Source: an uncultured Lachnospiraceae bacterium (GTDB taxonomy: Bacteria > Bacillota > Clostridia > Lachnospirales > Lachnospiraceae). Taken from it: a stretch of DNA of 29,101 bases. The stretch lies in NCBI GenBank assembly GCA_910584695.1, contig CAJUBR010000036.1, positions 1-29,101 on the forward strand. Reading direction: 5' to 3'. This document shows, one piece after another, positions 29,075-29,101 of this stretch; the stretch's first letter is position 1, and every line of letters begins with the position of its first letter. The notes beneath the pieces are model-generated. The model was given only the letters and a program-made list of their open reading frames with translations. It was not told the DNA's origin and searched no databases. The position numbers and the translations under genes are program-made.

Positions 29075-29101
29075 AAAATCTAGTTGTGCAATATAGACAA
29101 T

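Overview
The window reads as a chromosomal segment of a low-GC Gram-positive anaerobe, most likely a motile member of the Lachnospiraceae (Clostridia). The basis is strong AAGGAGG-type ribosome binding sites, ATG/GTG/TTG starts, tRNA genes without encoded CCA, the order DUF951-rpsF-ssb-rpsR, a membrane diadenylate cyclase locus with two lineage-type membrane proteins upstream, a methyl-accepting chemotaxis protein, and a LanFEG-type peptide transporter with its own two-component system. I cannot fix the genus from the sequence alone.

Layout. (1) 1-432: four tRNAs (Thr-TGT, Tyr, initiator Met, Phe); a textbook sigma-A promoter starts on the last base of tRNA-Thr. (2) 504-977: two divergent 59-codon genes (a ribbon-helix-helix protein and an unknown), separated by a perfect 26-bp-arm inverted repeat that holds two mirror-image extended -10 promoters. 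(3) 1107-2636: DUF951 gene, rpsF-ssb-rpsR, tRNA-Thr-CGT and a terminator. (4) 2724-5285: a small four-helix protein gene, a 493-bp internally deleted insertion sequence with intact ends and a 5-bp target duplication, and a membrane-anchored DUF4874/DUF4832 protein. (5) 5378-15388: a sugar-sensing and uptake block: chemoreceptor, membrane-anchored sugar-binding sensor, YesM/LytS-type kinase, YesN/AraC-type regulator, then a ChvE-type lipoprotein, double-ATPase and permease of a multiple-monosaccharide ABC importer. (6) 15718-19469: two unknown membrane proteins, diadenylate cyclase CdaA, its YbbR-domain partner CdaR, and an HPr-like protein. (7) 19480-23047: a palindromic intergenic repeat, a sirtuin, a LysR regulator overlapping a DUF1292 gene, and purA. 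(8) 23120-28191: a minus-strand LanFEG-like ABC transporter with two tiny membrane proteins, divergent from an OmpR-type regulator and histidine kinase. The gap holds a three-fold ACCTT repeat at 11-bp phasing and a 69-bp tandem duplication carrying -10 boxes. (9) 28196-29017: a minus-strand LysR regulator.

How the parts work together. In block 5 the anchored binding protein probably reports extracellular sugar to the kinase. The kinase would phosphorylate the AraC-type regulator, which would switch on the importer from a promoter lacking a -35 box; this parallels the XylFII-LytS-YesN system of Clostridium beijerinckii. In block 8 the kinase probably senses antimicrobial peptides, and its regulator probably binds the ACCTT repeats to induce the transporter, as in CprRK-CprABC of Clostridioides difficile. 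The least explained parts are the divergent micro-locus at 504-977, the two membrane proteins before cdaA, the tiny proteins after the LanFEG transporter, and the two families of palindromic repeats.
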